A DNA stretch of 64,000 nt from NCBI RefSeq assembly GCF_902506265.1, contig NZ_LR733556.1, positions 482,714-546,713 on the forward strand. Reading direction: 5' to 3'. Source of the DNA: Flavobacterium sp. 9AF. GTDB lineage: Bacteria > Bacteroidota > Bacteroidia > Flavobacteriales > Flavobacteriaceae. Position 1 is the stretch's first letter; each line of letters opens with the position of its first letter. The notes beneath the pieces were generated by a model that saw nothing but the letters and a program-made list of their open reading frames with translations, was not told the DNA's origin and did not search any database. A program made the translations under genes and the position numbers. Below, piece by piece: positions 8,909 to 17,089 of this stretch.

Positions 8909-9683
8909 TAGAGAATTAATAGAATCTGGCACATTAGAACTCTTTGTCTTTGGAAAATTAACAGAAGAAGAAAACAAAAATGTAATAGATATGGCAAAAA
9001 AACACCCTGAAGTTCAGGAAGAAATTATTGCCATTGAAAATGCTGTTATTAATCTTTCTCAAAGTGTATCACCTCACTTATCAGCTAGTAATTACGAAAA
9101 AATTAGACAACGTATCTTAGCTAGAAAAGATGTCATAACAATGAATAAAAAATCATCATGGTCAAGCTATGTAGGTTGGGCAGCTGCAGCCATATTTGTA
9201 ATTGGTTTTGGTTTCCAATACTTCAAACTAAATGAATCTCAAACCGCGATTGACAAATTATCAAATGAAAAGAGTAGTATGCAAAAATCGATTGTCAATT
9301 TAGAATTTGAAAAACAAGAAGCTGAAACCGTATTAGCTGTTGTAAGAGATAACAATAATATTCAGGTTGCTCTTGGTGGTCAAACGGTAGCGCCTACATC
9401 TTATGCCAAAGCCTATTATAACAGAGAAACAAAAGAAGTTTATATAGACGCTTCTGGCTTACCAACTCCACCAGAAGGAAAAGTATATCAAGTATGGGGT
9501 TTAAAATTAGAGCCTTTAACACCCAAAAGCATTGGTTTATTAGAAAACTTCACAGCAAACAATACCAAACTTTTTAAAGTAGATAAAGCGGAAGATGCTG
9601 AAGCCTTTGGAATTACACTAGAACCTGCTGGAGGTAGTGAAAGCCCTACTTTAGAACAATTATATACTTTAGGAAAAGTATAG
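8901..9683 (+). CDS. Anti-sigma factor, RskA-like
   Basis: 260 residues. The N-terminal cytoplasmic helical domain (1-85, no zinc HxxxCxxC motif) is followed by one membrane helix (WSSYVGWAAAAIFVIGFGFQYF, about 90-110), a short coiled coil (115-150), and an anti-sigma-K C-terminal extracytoplasmic domain (about 160-260, AYYNRETKEVYIDASGLPTPPEGKVYQVWG). It should bind and inactivate the upstream ECF sigma factor and release it on an envelope signal. Its start overlaps the sigma gene by eight bases. A strong terminator follows at 9703. Confidence 0.9.
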   Translation: MNSRELIESGTLELFVFGKLTEEENKNVIDMAKKHPEVQEEIIAIENAVINLSQSVSPHLSASNYEKIRQRILARKDVITMNKKSSWSSYVGWAAAAIFVIGFGFQYFKLNESQTAIDKLSNEKSSMQKSIVNLEFEKQEAETVLAVVRDNNNIQVALGGQTVAPTSYAKAYYNRETKEVYIDASGLPTPPEGKVYQVWGLKLEPLTPKSIGLLENFTANNTKLFKVDKAEDAEAFGITLEPAGGSESPTLEQLYTLGKV

Positions 9684-9702
9684 AAAAACGACATTTACTT
9701 GA

Positions 9703-9731
9703 AAAAGCGTCTTTCTGACGCTTTTCTTTTT
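9703..9731 (+). terminator. Rho-independent terminator after sigma/anti-sigma operon
   Basis: AAAAGCGTC (9703-9711), loop TTTCT, GACGCTTTT (9717-9725), then CTTTTTAA. Perfect nine-pair stem plus T-tract. Confidence 0.85.
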
Positions 9732-9817
9732 AATACATAGTCTATTTCATCTACATTTCTACAGAAAAAAGTTATAAAAAATTATACATACATAACTCAT
9801 AACTTACAACTTATAGC

Positions 9818-9825
9818 TATTTTTG
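9818..9825 (+). promoter_or_regulatory. Promoter -7 element TATTTTTG for purB
   Basis: Perfect TAnnTTTG match 29 bases upstream of the purB ATG, directly followed by GCAC. Confidence 0.55.
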
Positions 9826-9854
9826 CACTTTGTTAAAAACAACACAACTACAAC

Positions 9855-11201
9855 ATGTCACATTTATCAGAATTAAATGCTATTTCTCCTATTGATGGAA
9901 GATATAGAAACAAAACACAAAATTTAGCCCCATATTTTTCAGAAGAAGCACTTATTAAATACCGAGTTCTTATAGAAGTAGAATATTTCATTGCTTTATG
10001 TGAACTGCCTTTACCACAATTAACTAGTATTGATGCCAAAGTTTTTGTTCCCTTGAGAGAAATGTATACTAATTTTTCTACCGAGGATGCACTTTGGATA
10101 AAAGAAACAGAAAAAACAACCAACCATGATGTTAAAGCAGTAGAATACTTCATTAAAAGTAAATTTGATGCTTTAGGATTAGAACAATACAAAGAATTTA
10201 TCCATTTTGGATTAACTTCTCAAGATATCAACAACACAGCTATTCCGCTTTCAACTAAAGAAGCATTTGAAAATGTCTATTTACCAACATTAATTGCAGT
10301 TATTCAAAAACTAAAAGAATTAAGTGTAGAATGGGCAAACGTACCCATGTTAGCTAGAACTCATGGACAACCTGCTTCACCTACTCGCTTAGGAAAAGAA
10401 ATTTTAGTATTTGTAGAACGACTTGAAGAACAAATGCGTTTGTTATTCAACGTTCCATTTGCTGCAAAATTTGGCGGCGCAACTGGTAATTATAACGCAC
10501 ACAAGGTAGCTTACCCAAGCATCGATTGGAAACAATTTGGAACCGATTTTGTAGAAAACAGTCTGGGTTTACATCACTCCTTTCCTACTACACAAATTGA
10601 ACATTACGATCATTTTGCTGCTTTCTTTGATGCTTTAAAAAGAATCAATACTATTTTAATTGATTTGGATAGAGACATTTGGACGTATGTTTCTATGGAT
10701 TATTTCAAACAAAAAATAAAAGCTGGTGAAATAGGTTCTTCTGCTATGCCACATAAAGTAAACCCAATTGACTTTGAAAATAGTGAAGGAAATTTAGGGA
10801 TTGCTAATGCTATTTTTGAACATCTTTCGGCTAAACTACCTATCTCAAGATTACAACGTGATTTAACAGACAGTACAGTGTTACGAAATGTGGGTGTCCC
10901 TTTTGGACATACAATAATCGCTTTTGAAGCTACCTTAAAAGGATTGAACAAATTATTGCTAAATGAAACTAAATTTGAAGAAGATTTAGAAAAAAATTGG
11001 GCGGTTGTGGCCGAAGCTATTCAAACGATATTGAGACGCGAGGGTTATCCTAATCCTTATGAAGCATTAAAAGAATTAACAAGAACAAATACAATTATTA
11101 ATAAAGAAGCCATTCATAATTTTATTTTTACTTTAAATGTTTCAGATACGATAAAAGAAGAACTGAAACAGATAACACCTAGCAACTATTTAGGAATATA
11201 A
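9855..11201 (+). CDS. purB: Adenylosuccinate lyase
   Basis: 448 residues. The fumarase/ASL signature GSSAMPHKVNPIDFENSEGN lies near 295-314 with the catalytic serine in its flexible loop. KTTNHDVKAVEYFI (near 90) and HFGLTSQDINNTA (near 117) complete the active site, and TARTHGQPASPT (near 170) carries the general-acid histidine. The enzyme makes two fumarate-releasing steps: SAICAR to AICAR and adenylosuccinate to AMP. Its length and the SPIDGRYRNKT start agree with flavobacterial PurB. It has its own promoter, and guaB in the same window acts on the guanine branch of the pathway. Confidence 0.97.
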   Translation: MSHLSELNAISPIDGRYRNKTQNLAPYFSEEALIKYRVLIEVEYFIALCELPLPQLTSIDAKVFVPLREMYTNFSTEDALWIKETEKTTNHDVKAVEYFIKSKFDALGLEQYKEFIHFGLTSQDINNTAIPLSTKEAFENVYLPTLIAVIQKLKELSVEWANVPMLARTHGQPASPTRLGKEILVFVERLEEQMRLLFNVPFAAKFGGATGNYNAHKVAYPSIDWKQFGTDFVENSLGLHHSFPTTQIEHYDHFAAFFDALKRINTILIDLDRDIWTYVSMDYFKQKIKAGEIGSSAMPHKVNPIDFENSEGNLGIANAIFEHLSAKLPISRLQRDLTDSTVLRNVGVPFGHTIIAFEATLKGLNKLLLNETKFEEDLEKNWAVVAEAIQTILRREGYPNPYEALKELTRTNTIINKEAIHNFIFTLNVSDTIKEELKQITPSNYLGI

Positions 11202-11272
11202 TATAATTTAATTCTTATACTCATATATCGAGTTGCTATTTTTGAAGTATCACCCTTTTTAAATAATAAATT

Positions 11273-11316
11273 AAACAGGACCAAAAATTATATATTTTTT
11301 TGGTCTTGTTTATTAT
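11273..11316 (+). terminator. Terminator downstream of purB
   Basis: AAACAGGACCAAAAA (11273-11287) pairs with TTTTTGGTCTTGTTT (11297-11311), one G-U pair, followed by a T-rich run. A TAnnTTTG-like box at 11237-11244 lies just upstream of this hairpin and is not a convincing promoter for the next gene. Confidence 0.7.
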
Positions 11317-11384
11317 TTTTCATATTTATTTAAACCTTTTCATTATTTTTAAGTCTTATTGAATAACTAATAGAATTTAAAAAC

Positions 11385-12455
11385 ATGAAAACTAAAATTT
11401 TACTTTCAATATTTACTTTAGCCTTACTATTTACAAATTGTAGTTCAGATGATACCACTACTCCTAATGAAGAAGAGATATATTTTCCTCCTATCAATTC
11501 AAATACTTGGGAAACAAAATCATTAGAAAATTTAGGATGGAATAGCAATGCAGTACCCGCATTATTAGACTATTTAGAACAAAAGCACAGCAAATCATTT
11601 ATGATTTTAATAAATGGAAGAATTGTTATGGAAGAGTATTTCAACGGACATACCGCAACAAGTACATGGCAATGGAATAGTGCAGGTAAAACATTAGTAG
11701 GTACAACTACTGGAATTGCTGAGCAAGAAGGCTTTTTATCAATAAATAATAAAGTTTCAAATTATATTGGTACAGGATGGACAAGTGAAACAATTGAAAA
11801 AGAAAATTTAATTACCAATAAACATTTGCTAACCATGACTTCTGGTTTAAGTGATACAAATAATTTAGTTACAACTGCCAACCTCACTTATGTAGCAGAT
11901 GCTGGATCTAGATGGTCTTATCACAATGTATTTCAGAAACTAATGGATGTCGTAGAAGATGCGAGTGGGCAAACATTTGAAACTTATTTTGAAAATAAAC
12001 TTAAAAATAAAATTGGTATGGATGGCTTTTGGAATAATGGGGTAATTTTTAGAATTTATCACAGTAATACAAGAAGTATGGCTCGATTTGGTTTACTTGC
12101 ACTCAACAATGGAAAATGGGAAAATGAGCAAATTATTAATACTACATTCTTTAATGCCAGTACAACTACCTCACAAAATATTAATCCCTCCTACGGTTAC
12201 TTTTGGTGGCTCAATGGCAAAAGTAGCTTTATGGTGCCTGGAGAGCAAACCGTCTTTCCAGGTAAATTAGTTCCTAATGCTCCTGATGAAATGTATGCAG
12301 CTATGGGTGCAGAAGATCAAAGAATCTATGTAATTCCTAGTAAAAAAATGGTTATCATAAGAATGGGAGACGCATCTGATCCATTAAATCCATCCTTTGC
12401 CGTATCTGGTTTTGATAATGCTTTGTGGGAAAAAATTAATGCTGTCATCAATTAA
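11385..12455 (+). CDS. Lipoprotein serine hydrolase, beta-lactamase class C/PBP-like
   Basis: 356 residues. A lipoprotein signal ends in LLFTNC (lipidated Cys19, followed by SSDD, which favours surface or outer-membrane export in Bacteroidota). The class C-type fold follows with the SxxK motif S99-A-G-K102 (WNSAGKTLVG), a YxN motif in RWSYHN (near 177-179), and GYFWWLNG near 270. Members act as D-Ala-D-Ala peptidases or esterases, and fewer as true beta-lactamases; the sequence does not decide. Single gene, with a terminator at 12510. Confidence 0.85.
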   Translation: MKTKILLSIFTLALLFTNCSSDDTTTPNEEEIYFPPINSNTWETKSLENLGWNSNAVPALLDYLEQKHSKSFMILINGRIVMEEYFNGHTATSTWQWNSAGKTLVGTTTGIAEQEGFLSINNKVSNYIGTGWTSETIEKENLITNKHLLTMTSGLSDTNNLVTTANLTYVADAGSRWSYHNVFQKLMDVVEDASGQTFETYFENKLKNKIGMDGFWNNGVIFRIYHSNTRSMARFGLLALNNGKWENEQIINTTFFNASTTTSQNINPSYGYFWWLNGKSSFMVPGEQTVFPGKLVPNAPDEMYAAMGAEDQRIYVIPSKKMVIIRMGDASDPLNPSFAVSGFDNALWEKINAVIN

Positions 12456-12509
12456 AAATTTACAATGAATTTATAAAGTTAGACTTAAAAATAAAACCCT
12501 TAAACATAC

Positions 12510-12542
12510 AAATCCATTAGTATCTTCTAATGGATTTTTTAT
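12510..12542 (+). terminator. Rho-independent terminator
   Basis: AAATCCATTAG, loop TATCTT, CTAATGGATTT and T-tract; perfect 11-pair stem. Confidence 0.85.
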
Positions 12543-12597
12543 TAACAGCTCATTAACAACTGGCATAAAATTTGATACCAGTTAAAAAACGTTTCCT

Positions 12598-13107
12598 ATG
12601 AAAAATATCTTGTCTATATTTCTATTATTCTTTAATTCATTAACTATTTTCTCGCAAGAGCTCCACTTGGATGATACAGCCTTAGAAACTGAAATTTTAC
12701 ACTTAATCAATCAACATCGAAAAACTTTACACCTAACTCCTCTTGAAAAAGATCCTATCTTATTAAAAGCAGCACAAGATCAGAGTAATTATATGCTGCA
12801 AATTAAAAAATTGTCACATGAACAAAGTGCTACCCAAAAAAAACATCCTAAAAACCGAATTAAGTTTCATGGTGGTAATGATTTCTTCGTATATGGTGAA
12901 AATGTCTTGTATTTAACCGTTGAAACTAAAAATTACACAAAAGAAGACATAAAAATCTTAGCTCAAAGAATTTATAAAGAATGGGAAGAATCACCTCCTC
13001 ATTATCAAAACATGACCAGCAACGATTTTGGTTATGCCAGTTTAGCTTTTGCGTATGATTCTAAAACAAAACGTTTATATGCAACAACAGTTTTTGGTAA
13101 CAAATAA
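12598..13107 (+). CDS. Secreted CAP-domain (SCP/PR1-like) protein
   Basis: 169 residues. A signal peptide (1-19, LTIFSQ) is followed by a single CAP domain: LINQHRKTLHLTPLEKDPILLKAAQDQSNYM in pieces (about 35-65), a putative active-site His/Glu set in LSHEQ and GENVLYL, EWEESPPHYQNM, and FGYASLAFAYD. CAP proteins are extracytoplasmic with varied and mostly unproven functions. It is a close paralogue of the N-terminal domain of the next gene (86-base gap), so the pair arose by tandem duplication. Confidence 0.85.
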   Translation: MKNILSIFLLFFNSLTIFSQELHLDDTALETEILHLINQHRKTLHLTPLEKDPILLKAAQDQSNYMLQIKKLSHEQSATQKKHPKNRIKFHGGNDFFVYGENVLYLTVETKNYTKEDIKILAQRIYKEWEESPPHYQNMTSNDFGYASLAFAYDSKTKRLYATTVFGNK

Positions 13108-13193
13108 CTAAATCGATCGTCTTCCTATATACATTACTCCAATCAATTTCTTTATTCATTGGTAGGATAACCTATTAACTAAAATATCATTTT

Positions 13194-15626
13194 ATGAAGC
13201 ATTTTATCCTTCTACTTATTTCATTAGCAACATACAAGATAGCTGCTCAAGAAATAATAATTGATTATAATAGACTAGGCGATAAAGTGATATCTCTTAT
13301 CAATGATCATAGAAAATCATTACATCTAAACGAACTAAAAAAAGATGTTATTCTATTTAAAGCGGCAAAAGATCATAGCCAGTATATGTTAGAAAACAAC
13401 ATGCTCTCTCATGAACAAAAAAATCCTATCAAGAAATTCCCAAAGAATAGAATTTTATTTTATGAAGGTAAAATGTTTGATACATTTGGAGAAAACATCT
13501 TATTTACTTCAGTAGAAGCAAAAAAATACAATAATACAGAAACAGATGCTTTAGCTCAAAAAATTTTTCTACAATGGAAACATTCGCCTCCACATTATAA
13601 AAATATAATTTATACTAATTATGATTTTACAGATCTGGCTTTTTCCTATGATAAAAAATTAAAACGATTGTATGCTACCAATGTTTTTGGTGCTAAAGGA
13701 ATTATTATTCCTAACCAACTCTCAGAAAATGCTTTTGGAATAGATGAAAAAAGTAGCTTATGTAAAAAAGTAAATCTTAGTGATAAAATTCACTTAGGAA
13801 ATGGCTTACAAATTGAAGGCAATGAAGTTATACTTTATTATTATGATTTAGAAAATTTCAAAACCATTTTAAATGAACCGAGCGATGCTATTGCCATCGA
13901 TTTTATTGATCTGGAACAATTTCAATGTGGACAAAAGAACCAATTTGATGTTTCTTCAATTTATGATGGAACATTATCTCAACCTATTTATCGAAAAGAA
14001 CTTTTAGAAAACAATCGTGCAGAAAACAAATTGAAATTAATTACTAAAGTAGCTGAAGTTCCTCCTCATTTAATGGGTAAACAACTCGCTTTAAGTATGG
14101 TTTTTGTTTTAAATAATTGCGCTTGCGAATATGTTTCTCCTGTAAGTGTAGCATCTCGATCATTAGCTTTATTACCCGTAAATCCAATTTTAGAAATACC
14201 AAAAAATGTAACTTTAACAAACAAAGGAATTATAAAAACAGAAGAACACGAATTTGCTTTTGGAAGAAATGAAATTATTGAAAAACTACATGATTCACAA
14301 GATACCTATTATTCCGAAAATGATTTTGAACCAGAAAATCTAAATTTTGAAATTTCATACGACACCATTCCCTCTCAAGATATAAACGAAGATGAAATAG
14401 GAGAAGATACTGCTCTAGAAGAACAACCTTTTGAAATTATAAATACAACACTTCATTCTACTGAAATTTATAGCTTTAGTTCGATAGAAGGAAATGAAGC
14501 AAACAATATCAAATTATACCAAGAAAGAGTGAAAGCCATAGAAAAATATGGAAAAGAAAAACTAGACATAACCATTGAGCCAAACAAAATTGTAGCTGCT
14601 GAAAATTGGGAGACTTGTTATATTCAATTAGAAATGGAAAATCTAACCCATCTTGTTAAACAACCAAAAGATGTTATTAGAAAATACATTAATTTAAATA
14701 AAAACAAATGGGAGACTTATTTAGATCAACAACGTGTATCTAAATTAATCGCCAATTATTATGGGGAAATAAAACCAATAAATCCCGCAAATCCTTTTTA
14801 TAAAAGTCTTTTCTATCAAATAAACCTTCGTACAGGTATTTATGAAAAAAATAACCCTAAAACCAATTTAGCATTAGCAAAAATAGCCGAATTAGACTAT
14901 GATTTCACATTGTTTGAAGAACCCGTTTTTCAAGAAATAATGATTAACGCTAGTTTAGTTCAAAATGCAACTGCGGTTTTAATTAAAAATTATAACATCG
15001 ATTATTTTAAAACCATACGATTCTTAAAATATTGGTTTTCAAAATATGATACGTTGCCAAAAAATGCTCAATTTAACTTGCTCATTTTATATTGTGTAAC
15101 AAATGATTATTTATTAGATTCATGGGATATTTCAATGACCAAGCTAACAAACGTTACAAAACCAAAAACTTTAGAAACTCATTTTGAAGCAAACAAAACC
15201 CATCTCAATCTTATTGCAAATTATCATTATGTTTCACTCTATTATTATAATCACATCAATGATTATAATGGTATCAATTATTATTTTAATAAAGTATATA
15301 CCAGTTTTAAAAACAGCATAAAATCTCCAAAAGACAGAGTAAATTTAGCATTGTTCTTAAATAAATGGAGTTCTTACGACACGACTATTTCACTTCTAAA
15401 AGCAGAAATGAAAAAACCAACATTTAGCAAAGAAGAAGCACTTTTACTTGCACAAACCTATCCAATGCTAATTGAAAATAACGGACAAACAGATCCCGAT
15501 TTAGACTATATCTTAAAAAAAGTATATAAATTAAACAAAAAAGAATGGTGCGACTGGCAAAATGAAAATAGTAACCTTTTAAGAAACAACAATATAAAAG
15601 AAGAATATTGTAAAATGTGTAATTAA
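13194..15626 (+). CDS. Large secreted protein: CAP domain plus long unassigned C-terminal region
   Basis: 810 residues. Signal peptide 1-18. CAP domain at about 20-175 (LINDHRKSLHLNELKKD, MLSHEQKNP, FGENILF, WKHSPPHYKNI), paralogous to the neighbour upstream. Residues 180-340 look like a beta-rich region with several cysteines (NNCACEY near 305). Residues 370-440 are acidic and low in complexity. Residues 450-800 are helical with tetratricopeptide-like alternation and no family I recognise; there is a C-terminal WCDW and CKMCN. No T9SS domain. CAP modules with such long C-terminal regions are unusual. Function unknown; secreted or surface-located. Confidence 0.78.
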   Translation: MKHFILLLISLATYKIAAQEIIIDYNRLGDKVISLINDHRKSLHLNELKKDVILFKAAKDHSQYMLENNMLSHEQKNPIKKFPKNRILFYEGKMFDTFGENILFTSVEAKKYNNTETDALAQKIFLQWKHSPPHYKNIIYTNYDFTDLAFSYDKKLKRLYATNVFGAKGIIIPNQLSENAFGIDEKSSLCKKVNLSDKIHLGNGLQIEGNEVILYYYDLENFKTILNEPSDAIAIDFIDLEQFQCGQKNQFDVSSIYDGTLSQPIYRKELLENNRAENKLKLITKVAEVPPHLMGKQLALSMVFVLNNCACEYVSPVSVASRSLALLPVNPILEIPKNVTLTNKGIIKTEEHEFAFGRNEIIEKLHDSQDTYYSENDFEPENLNFEISYDTIPSQDINEDEIGEDTALEEQPFEIINTTLHSTEIYSFSSIEGNEANNIKLYQERVKAIEKYGKEKLDITIEPNKIVAAENWETCYIQLEMENLTHLVKQPKDVIRKYINLNKNKWETYLDQQRVSKLIANYYGEIKPINPANPFYKSLFYQINLRTGIYEKNNPKTNLALAKIAELDYDFTLFEEPVFQEIMINASLVQNATAVLIKNYNIDYFKTIRFLKYWFSKYDTLPKNAQFNLLILYCVTNDYLLDSWDISMTKLTNVTKPKTLETHFEANKTHLNLIANYHYVSLYYYNHINDYNGINYYFNKVYTSFKNSIKSPKDRVNLALFLNKWSSYDTTISLLKAEMKKPTFSKEEALLLAQTYPMLIENNGQTDPDLDYILKKVYKLNKKEWCDWQNENSNLLRNNNIKEEYCKMCN

Positions 15627-15693
15627 TACATATTATAACTGTAACACCATGCCTTTAGAGTAGACCAATAAATATCATCAATCACTCTAAATC

Positions 15694-16554
15694 ATGAATC
15701 AAAGCGTAAAAAAAGTTTTCTATTTTCCTCTTACAAAAGTAATCCTAGGAATCAGTTGTTGCTTAGGAATTCTAATCGGATTTCAAAACGTAGTATCTAA
15801 GCCACTTATTTACTTCTTTTTTGGTAAAAATGAGATTACAGATAGTTGTATCAATTATATTTCGGTTCTCGTTTTATGTACCACCTACTTTTATTTCTAT
15901 AAAATCTATGAAAAGAAAACAACACATGAACTAAATTTAAGAAAATTTCCAAAAGAATTTACAACTGGCTTGTCTTTAGGTTTTGGTTGTCTTTCACTTG
16001 TTATTGGTATCCTCTATTTTTTAAATTATTATGAAGTCATAGCATTTTCTAATGCAACTTTCTTTTTAGCACCACTATCTTCATTGGTTATAGCAGCTCT
16101 TATAGAAGAAGTCCTTTTCCGATTAGTTTTTTATCGCATTTTTGAAAATTGGTTAGGCACCTATTGGGCTTTGTTCATTCTTGCTTTTGCCTTTGAAATT
16201 CCACATTGGGCAAATGATAATGTAACCATTCTTTCTGTCGTTTTAGGTTTGCTTTTTGGTTTTGCACATGGAATTATGTATACTTATACCAAACGGTTAT
16301 GGCTTCCTTTTGCTTTTCATTTAGGATGGAATGTAGCCCAACCTTTTTATGGTTCCAATCTCTCAGGAATTACCGATGTAGGCTATGTCATTAAAGCTAA
16401 ATTTTCAGGGCCTGAATTAGTAACAGGCTCTATTTATGGTATTGAAGATTCGTTAATTTCCATTCTTCTTTTACTTGCTATTTCCGCGCTTTTTCTGTAT
16501 CTTTCCATCAAAGAGAATAAAATCATTAGGAAACCATCTTCAAAAAATAATTAG
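15694..16554 (+). CDS. CPBP family intramembrane glutamic endopeptidase
   Basis: 286 residues, about eight membrane segments. The three CPBP (Abi/CAAX protease) motifs are present: EEVLFR at 138-143, FGFAHG near 190, and FHLGWNVAQP near 208. The family cleaves membrane-associated substrates; bacterial members are often linked to bacteriocin immunity, but here nothing nearby suggests that. The stop codon (TAG at 16552) is the second to fourth base of a flavobacterial repeat element that abuts the gene, so insertion or fixation of that element probably set the present C-terminus. Confidence 0.87.
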   Translation: MNQSVKKVFYFPLTKVILGISCCLGILIGFQNVVSKPLIYFFFGKNEITDSCINYISVLVLCTTYFYFYKIYEKKTTHELNLRKFPKEFTTGLSLGFGCLSLVIGILYFLNYYEVIAFSNATFFLAPLSSLVIAALIEEVLFRLVFYRIFENWLGTYWALFILAFAFEIPHWANDNVTILSVVLGLLFGFAHGIMYTYTKRLWLPFAFHLGWNVAQPFYGSNLSGITDVGYVIKAKFSGPELVTGSIYGIEDSLISILLLLAISALFLYLSIKENKIIRKPSSKNN

Positions 16555-16643
16555 GGCGTTCCCACAAGGGTCGGGCTTTTCGTTACAATCTTTTTTTGGT
16601 GTGAACCACGCAAAAAAAGGATTTTCACTGCAATCCCTAACGC
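16551..16643. repeat. Flavobacterial dispersed intergenic repeat (TTAGGGCGTTCCC ... ATCCCTAACGC)
   Basis: About 93 bases starting TTAGGGCGTTCCC and ending GCAATCCCTAACGC. Short complementary ends (TTAGGG/CCCTAA), an internal GGTCGGGCTTTTCG block, and a CTTTTTTTGGTG...CAAAAAAAGG hairpin. From memory, near-identical modules with the same order (GGGCGT, GTCGGGC, TACAATC, hairpin, CAATCCCTAACGC) occur many times in Flavobacterium genomes. It lies between the CPBP protease and the cupin gene and provides the protease stop codon. Confidence 0.6.
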
Positions 16644-16679
16644 AAACATTCTATAAGTACAACCATTAAATTCATACAC

Positions 16680-17039
16680 TTGAAAAACCTAGCAAAATCC
16701 TTTGAAAACATAACGCAATATTTCTCCCCAAAAATTATTGCAGAAGTAAACGATCAATATGTAAAAATTGCCAAAATAAAAGGAGAAGATATTCCTTGGC
16801 ACAACCATGAAAATGAAGACGAACTCTTTTACATTATAGAAGGCAGTTTACTCATGGAAATTGAAAATGAACCTAGTTTCACCATGCAGAAAGACGATGT
16901 TTTTGTAGTAAAAAAAGGAGTCAACCATAGAGTTTCTGCTGTGGAAGAGTGCAAAATTATGCTTATCGAAACCAAAACTACGTTGCATACAGGAAAGGTA
17001 CAAGCAGCTGTTACTAAAAGTATTGAAGAACAGAAGTAA
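16680..17039 (+). CDS. Cupin-domain protein
   Basis: 119 residues from a TTG start (no upstream ATG in frame; the first ATG would delete the N-terminal helix). A single small cupin barrel: motif 1 WHNHENEDELFYIIEG (about 40-55) with two His and one Glu metal ligands, motif 2 GVNHRVSAVEE (about 80-90) with the third His. Such small cupins bind a divalent metal and may be sugar isomerases, dioxygenases or ligand sensors; the sequence does not choose. Isolated gene after the repeat element. Confidence 0.8.
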   Translation: MKNLAKSFENITQYFSPKIIAEVNDQYVKIAKIKGEDIPWHNHENEDELFYIIEGSLLMEIENEPSFTMQKDDVFVVKKGVNHRVSAVEECKIMLIETKTTLHTGKVQAAVTKSIEEQK

Positions 17040-17089
17040 CCTTTTTTTAGAAAAATATCTTGATTTTTATAAATTCGCGAAAAAATTAT

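Noticed and set aside
11237..11244. TATTTTTG as promoter of the serine hydrolase gene
   Set aside because: A terminator hairpin lies between the box and the gene, so productive transcription is doubtful.
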